DNA from: Dehalococcoidia bacterium
GTDB lineage: Bacteria; Chloroflexota; Dehalococcoidia; GIF9; AB-539-J10
NCBI GenBank assembly: GCA_030612165.1
Contig: JAUWOK010000041.1
Coordinates: forward strand, 1 to 8,747
DNA: 8,747 bases
Direction of reading: 5' to 3'
Shown here: piece after piece, positions 6,229-8,747 of the stretch
Layout: every line of letters starts with the position of its first letter
How positions within the stretch are numbered: position 1 is the first letter of the stretch
The notes under the pieces: model-generated
The model's input: the letters and a program-made list of their open reading frames with translations, nothing else
The model's database searches: none
Told to the model about the DNA's origin: nothing
Translations under genes and position numbers: made by a program

Positions 6229-6789
6229 ATAGTCAGGCAATTACCGGTTAATAGAAGAATCAGAGCCAGGCAAGTTCGGCTTATCGGCGAGGGTGGGGAG
6301 GATTTGGGCGTGATGTCATTGCATGATGCTTTGCAGATGGCAGGCGAGAGGGGGCTTGATCTGGTTGCGGTTTCCCCGACGGAGGTGCCCCCTGTATGTC
6401 GTTTTCTTGACTACGGTAAATATAAATACGAACAGTCCAAGAAAGAGCAGAAGGTTAAAAAAAGCCAACGGTCTACTGTGCTTAAGGAAATTCGTTTAAG
6501 GCCTAAAATAGATACGCACGATTTACAAGCGAAAGCCAACCAAGCTAGGAAGTTTTTGCAGGAAGGCAATAAAGTTCGGGTAGTGTTGCGCTTTCGTGGA
6601 CGTGAGATTATCTATCCCGAAATGGGGTGGAAAGTCTTGCGGAAATTTGCAGAGGAATTGGAGGACGTGGCAGCAATCAGCGGGCAGCCTGCCAGTGAGA
6701 GAAGAACGATATTCATGACACTGTCTCCCGGGCCTGGTAATAAAAAAGCCAAAGAGGTGAAGGTTAATGCCAAAGTTGAAAACACATAA
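6229..6789 (+). CDS. infC: Translation initiation factor IF-3, predicted ATA start
   Basis: IF-3 binds the 30S subunit, keeps it free of 50S and checks the start codon and initiator tRNA. From the predicted ATA the protein is 186 aa, typical for the family. The N-terminal domain begins with the conserved [14 protein letters not shown] and continues with [33 protein letters not shown], the lysine-rich linker and [15 protein letters not shown]. The C-terminal domain includes [20 protein letters not shown]. The first ordinary start codon in frame, the TTG at 6304, would delete the universal N-terminal strand, so it is not the true start. infC in E. coli starts at AUU and is autoregulated because IF-3 discriminates against it; ATA here would behave alike. 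The 3' end overlaps rpmI by 23 bases. The gene is certain and the exact start is a strong inference. Confidence 0.93.
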   Translation: MVRQLPVNRRIRARQVRLIGEGGEDLGVMSLHDALQMAGERGLDLVAVSPTEVPPVCRFLDYGKYKYEQSKKEQKVKKSQRSTVLKEIRLRPKIDTHDLQAKANQARKFLQEGNKVRVVLRFRGREIIYPEMGWKVLRKFAEELEDVAAISGQPASERRTIFMTLSPGPGNKKAKEVKVNAKVENT

Positions 6790-6964
6790 AGGTGCAGCGA
6801 GCCGCTTTCATATAACAGGCACCGGTAAACTTTTGCGTGCTAAGTGTGGCAAGAGTCATTTCAGGAGGAGAAAAGCCCCCAGAGTAAAACGTCTCTATGA
6901 TGAAATGATTGCAGTTTCCAGCGCCGATGTGAAGCGAGTAAAGAGACTTCTGCCATACAAGTAG
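6767..6964 (+). CDS. rpmI: Ribosomal protein bL35
   Basis: A 65-aa basic protein of the large ribosomal subunit, normal length for the family. It starts with the hallmark [14 protein letters not shown], followed by the lysine/arginine-rich [15 protein letters not shown], and ends [10 protein letters not shown]. The ATG at 6767 lies inside the end of infC in another frame and overlaps it by 23 bases. GAGGTGAAGG just upstream, also within infC, is the ribosome binding site. This suggests translational coupling to infC. rplT follows after 37 bases, as in nearly all bacteria. Confidence 0.97.
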   Translation: MPKLKTHKGAASRFHITGTGKLLRAKCGKSHFRRRKAPRVKRLYDEMIAVSSADVKRVKRLLPYK

Positions 6965-6990
6965 AACGACAAATAATATTTACAGTACGA

Positions 6991-6995
6991 GGAGG
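6991..6995 (+). promoter_or_regulatory. Ribosome binding site fixing the TTG start of rplT
   Basis: GGAGG is 6 bases before TTG (7002-7004). The next codons read PRARSGKV, the universal mature N-terminus of bL20, so TTG is the start. Confidence 0.85.
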
Positions 6996-7001
6996 CCAAG
7001 T

Positions 7002-7373
7002 TTGCCACGAGCTAGAAGTGGAAAAGTTACCCACCAGAGACATAAGAAAGTACTCCAGTTGACCAAGGGACATAAGCTGGGGCGGCATGCGTTATATCGT
7101 CAGGCGCATGAATCCATGTTGCATGCCCTGGATTATGCGTACTGTCATCGTCGAGAACGCAAAGGTGATTTCAGGCGTTTATGGATCATGCGTATCAATG
7201 CCGCCGCCCGGCTTAATGGATTCTCTTATAGCCAGTTGATGTCTGCCTTGAGGAAATCGGGCACAGAAATAAATCGCAAGATGCTGGCAGAGATGGCAGT
7301 TAAAGACGCTGATGGTTTTTCCAGGTTGGTAGCTGCTATTACGCAGGAAGATACAGGCAAAATAACAGATTGA
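7002..7373 (+). CDS. rplT: Ribosomal protein bL20
   Basis: A 123-aa large-subunit protein that binds 23S rRNA early in assembly. Its N-terminus [16 protein letters not shown] is followed by [15 protein letters not shown] and a conserved globular part with [18 protein letters not shown] (about 57-74) and [14 protein letters not shown]. The start is TTG, supported by a strong upstream GGAGG. In several bacteria bL20 represses its own operon through an RNA structure upstream of infC or rpmI. There is no long untranslated leader here, so such a site would have to lie within thrS or infC. The stop TGA shares its last base with the pheS ATG. Confidence 0.97.
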   Translation: MPRARSGKVTHQRHKKVLQLTKGHKLGRHALYRQAHESMLHALDYAYCHRRERKGDFRRLWIMRINAAARLNGFSYSQLMSALRKSGTEINRKMLAEMAVKDADGFSRLVAAITQEDTGKITD

Positions 7374-8407
7374 TGTTGGAGCACCTGGAGGAGCTTTATA
7401 AAACGGCTCTTGATGAGCTGCGTAAGATTGAGAACCTCGCAGATTTAGAATTGTGGCGGGTTCGCTATCTGGGCAAGAAAAGCGCTTTGATTCAGTCGTT
7501 GCGTTCCCTGAAAACTTTGCCGCTAGACGAGCGTCGTGAAGCAGGTGCGCAGACCAATAAAATTAAGCTATCTTTCGAAGCTGAACTAGCAGAGAAGAAA
7601 AAGATCCTGGATGAATCCTCCCTGACTGCCTGTTTGAAGCGAGAAAATCTCGATGTCACTTTACCCGGCAGGCAGGTTTTTACAGGAAGGCTTCACCCCA
7701 TTACTCAGGCCATCAATGAGATCTGTGAGATCTTTAATGGCATGGGTTTTCAAACATTCGAAGGCCCTGACGTGGAATGGGATTATTATAACTTCGAAGC
7801 TTTGAATATTCCTGAAGGGCACCCGGCACGGGATATGTTTGACACCTTGTGGATAGATGCCGACAGGGGGAGCAAAGCGAGGCTTTTACGCACACATACC
7901 TCTCCCGTACAGATAAGGTTGATGGAACAAAAACGGCCGCCAATTCGGGTCGTGATTCCTGGAAGAGTTTACAGATATGAAGCAACCGATGCCACACACG
8001 AATCCATGTTTTGTCAGGTCGAAGGATTGGTTGTGGATAAAGGTATTACCATGGCAGATTTGAAAGGCACTCTTTTCGAATGTGCGCGTTCTCTTTTTGG
8101 CAGTGAGAGAAAAGTGCGGTTTCGCTGTGATTATTTCCCCTTTGTTGAACCCGGAGTAGAAGTGGCTATTGAATGCTTGTCCTGTCATGGCGCTGGCTGT
8201 CGTGTCTGCGGTTTTAGCGGCTGGATTGAAGTGCTGGGGGCGGGCATGGTACATCCTGATGTTCTCAAACGGGTTGACATTGACCCCGCAGTATACACGG
8301 GTTTTGCTTTTGGTATGGGTGTGGAAAGGATTCCCATGCTGCGTTATGGCATTAATGACATCCGCCTTTTTTATGGTAATGATATGAGGTTTTTGCAGCA
8401 GTTCTAA
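7373..8407 (+). CDS. pheS: Phenylalanyl-tRNA synthetase alpha subunit
   Basis: Catalytic subunit of the alpha2-beta2 PheRS (EC 6.1.1.20), 344 aa from the ATG at 7373; a TTG one codon earlier is less likely. Residues 1-85 are the N-terminal helical, coiled-coil tRNA-binding arm. The class II core shows [14 protein letters not shown] (108-121), [17 protein letters not shown] (131-147), [10 protein letters not shown] (171-180), motif 2 [18 protein letters not shown] (201-218), [13 protein letters not shown] (283-295) and motif 3 [21 protein letters not shown] (311-331). Four cysteines, C268, C271, C276 and C279, form a CxxCxxxxCxxC knuckle before the [13 protein letters not shown] strand. It is probably a small zinc site and is known in some lineages. 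The ATG overlaps the rplT stop as TGATG with little ribosome binding site, so translation is probably coupled. pheT follows after 17 bases. Confidence 0.97.
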   Translation: MLEHLEELYKTALDELRKIENLADLELWRVRYLGKKSALIQSLRSLKTLPLDERREAGAQTNKIKLSFEAELAEKKKILDESSLTACLKRENLDVTLPGRQVFTGRLHPITQAINEICEIFNGMGFQTFEGPDVEWDYYNFEALNIPEGHPARDMFDTLWIDADRGSKARLLRTHTSPVQIRLMEQKRPPIRVVIPGRVYRYEATDATHESMFCQVEGLVVDKGITMADLKGTLFECARSLFGSERKVRFRCDYFPFVEPGVEVAIECLSCHGAGCRVCGFSGWIEVLGAGMVHPDVLKRVDIDPAVYTGFAFGMGVERIPMLRYGINDIRLFYGNDMRFLQQF

Positions 8408-8424
8408 TTTTCAGGAAAAATGAG

Positions 8425-8747
8425 ATGAAAGTTTCTCTTAAATGGCTCAGTGATTATGTTGATATCAATCTTTCCCCTCAGGAAATAGCGGGAAAGTTAA
8501 CCATGGCGGGGATAGAGGTGGTGAACATCCAATCCAGCTCTTCCTGGGATAAAGTGGTGGTGGGAGAGGTGGTGGCAGTGGAGCCCCATCCTAATGCTGA
8601 TCGTTTAAGGTTGGCGACTGTAGATGTGGGGGCCGAAAGGATTATGGTGGTGTGTGGAGCCTCCAATATCAGTCCGAGCCAAAAAGTGCCCTTTGCTCGA
8701 GCAGGCGCAGAACTTTTCGACGGTCATACAGGAGAGATCATATGTCT
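8425..8747 (+). CDS. pheT: Phenylalanyl-tRNA synthetase beta subunit (partial, N-terminal 107 aa)
   Basis: The start of the large PheRS beta subunit, cut by the right window edge; the family is usually near 800 aa. It begins MKVSLKWLSDYVDINLSPQEIA, with TMAGIEVVNIQ after it, which is the standard N-terminal module. From about residue 43 it enters the EMAP-type tRNA-binding OB fold: VVVGEVVAVEPHPNADRLRL, then VCGASNI and KVPFARAGA. The ATG has AGGA eight bases upstream and lies 17 bases after the pheS stop, so the two subunits are co-expressed. Nothing unusual is visible in the part present. Confidence 0.96.
   Translation, partial: MKVSLKWLSDYVDINLSPQEIAGKLTMAGIEVVNIQSSSSWDKVVVGEVVAVEPHPNADRLRLATVDVGAERIMVVCGASNISPSQKVPFARAGAELFDGHTGEIIC

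Noticed and set aside
7886..8254. A 122-codon minus-strand frame within pheS
   Set aside because: It lies fully opposite conserved catalytic motifs of PheS, with no ribosome binding site or domain.
8551..8580. A GTG-rich repetitive stretch in pheT
   Set aside because: It encodes the valine-rich strand of the tRNA-binding OB fold (VVVGEVVAVE) and is codon-driven, not a repeat element.

Overview
The window is a compact piece of bacterial chromosome, almost fully coding, with a divergent layout around position 4300-4400. Everything to the left is on the minus strand and everything to the right is on the plus strand. There are 12 protein genes, two of them cut by the window ends, and one tRNA gene. 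I see no mobile element, CRISPR array, phage gene or rRNA. The organism is probably an anaerobe. One sign is a 16-cysteine CooF-type iron-sulfur protein near an FAD/NAD oxidoreductase of the kind found beside carbon monoxide dehydrogenases. thrS has no T-box leader, which argues against a typical Firmicute. The ThrRS without a TGS domain and the frequent TTG starts suggest to me a deep-branching lineage such as Dehalococcoidia (Chloroflexota). That placement is an inference and no phylogenetic marker was tested.

Minus strand, read right to left: a glutamine-dependent NAD+ synthetase (nadE, TTG start with a good ribosome binding site) is followed by two small tandem YbjQ/UPF0145 proteins. A 119-base gap then holds a weak possible terminator, an inverted repeat and a good sigma70-type promoter. 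After it come a CooF-like ferredoxin, an isolated hisH, and the N-terminal 183 codons of an FAD/NAD oxidoreductase that runs off the left edge. The last three genes are 46 and 6 bases apart and look like one operon.

Plus strand: a strong promoter (TTGACC-N18-TACAAT) leads into tRNA-Val(GAC), which is followed after only eight bases by thrS, then infC, rpmI, rplT, pheS and the start of pheT. This is the widespread thrS-infC-rpmI-rplT-pheS-pheT translation cluster, here with a tRNA as its first cistron. The genes are tightly packed: infC and rpmI overlap by 23 bases, and rplT and pheS share a TGATG.

The points most worth a second look are regulatory. infC has no ATG, GTG or TTG start where one is needed and appears to start at ATA. 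thrS has no Shine-Dalgarno and would be almost leaderless once the tRNA is cut out. The hisH gene sits between two redox genes without hisF. I found no clearly undescribed multi-gene system.
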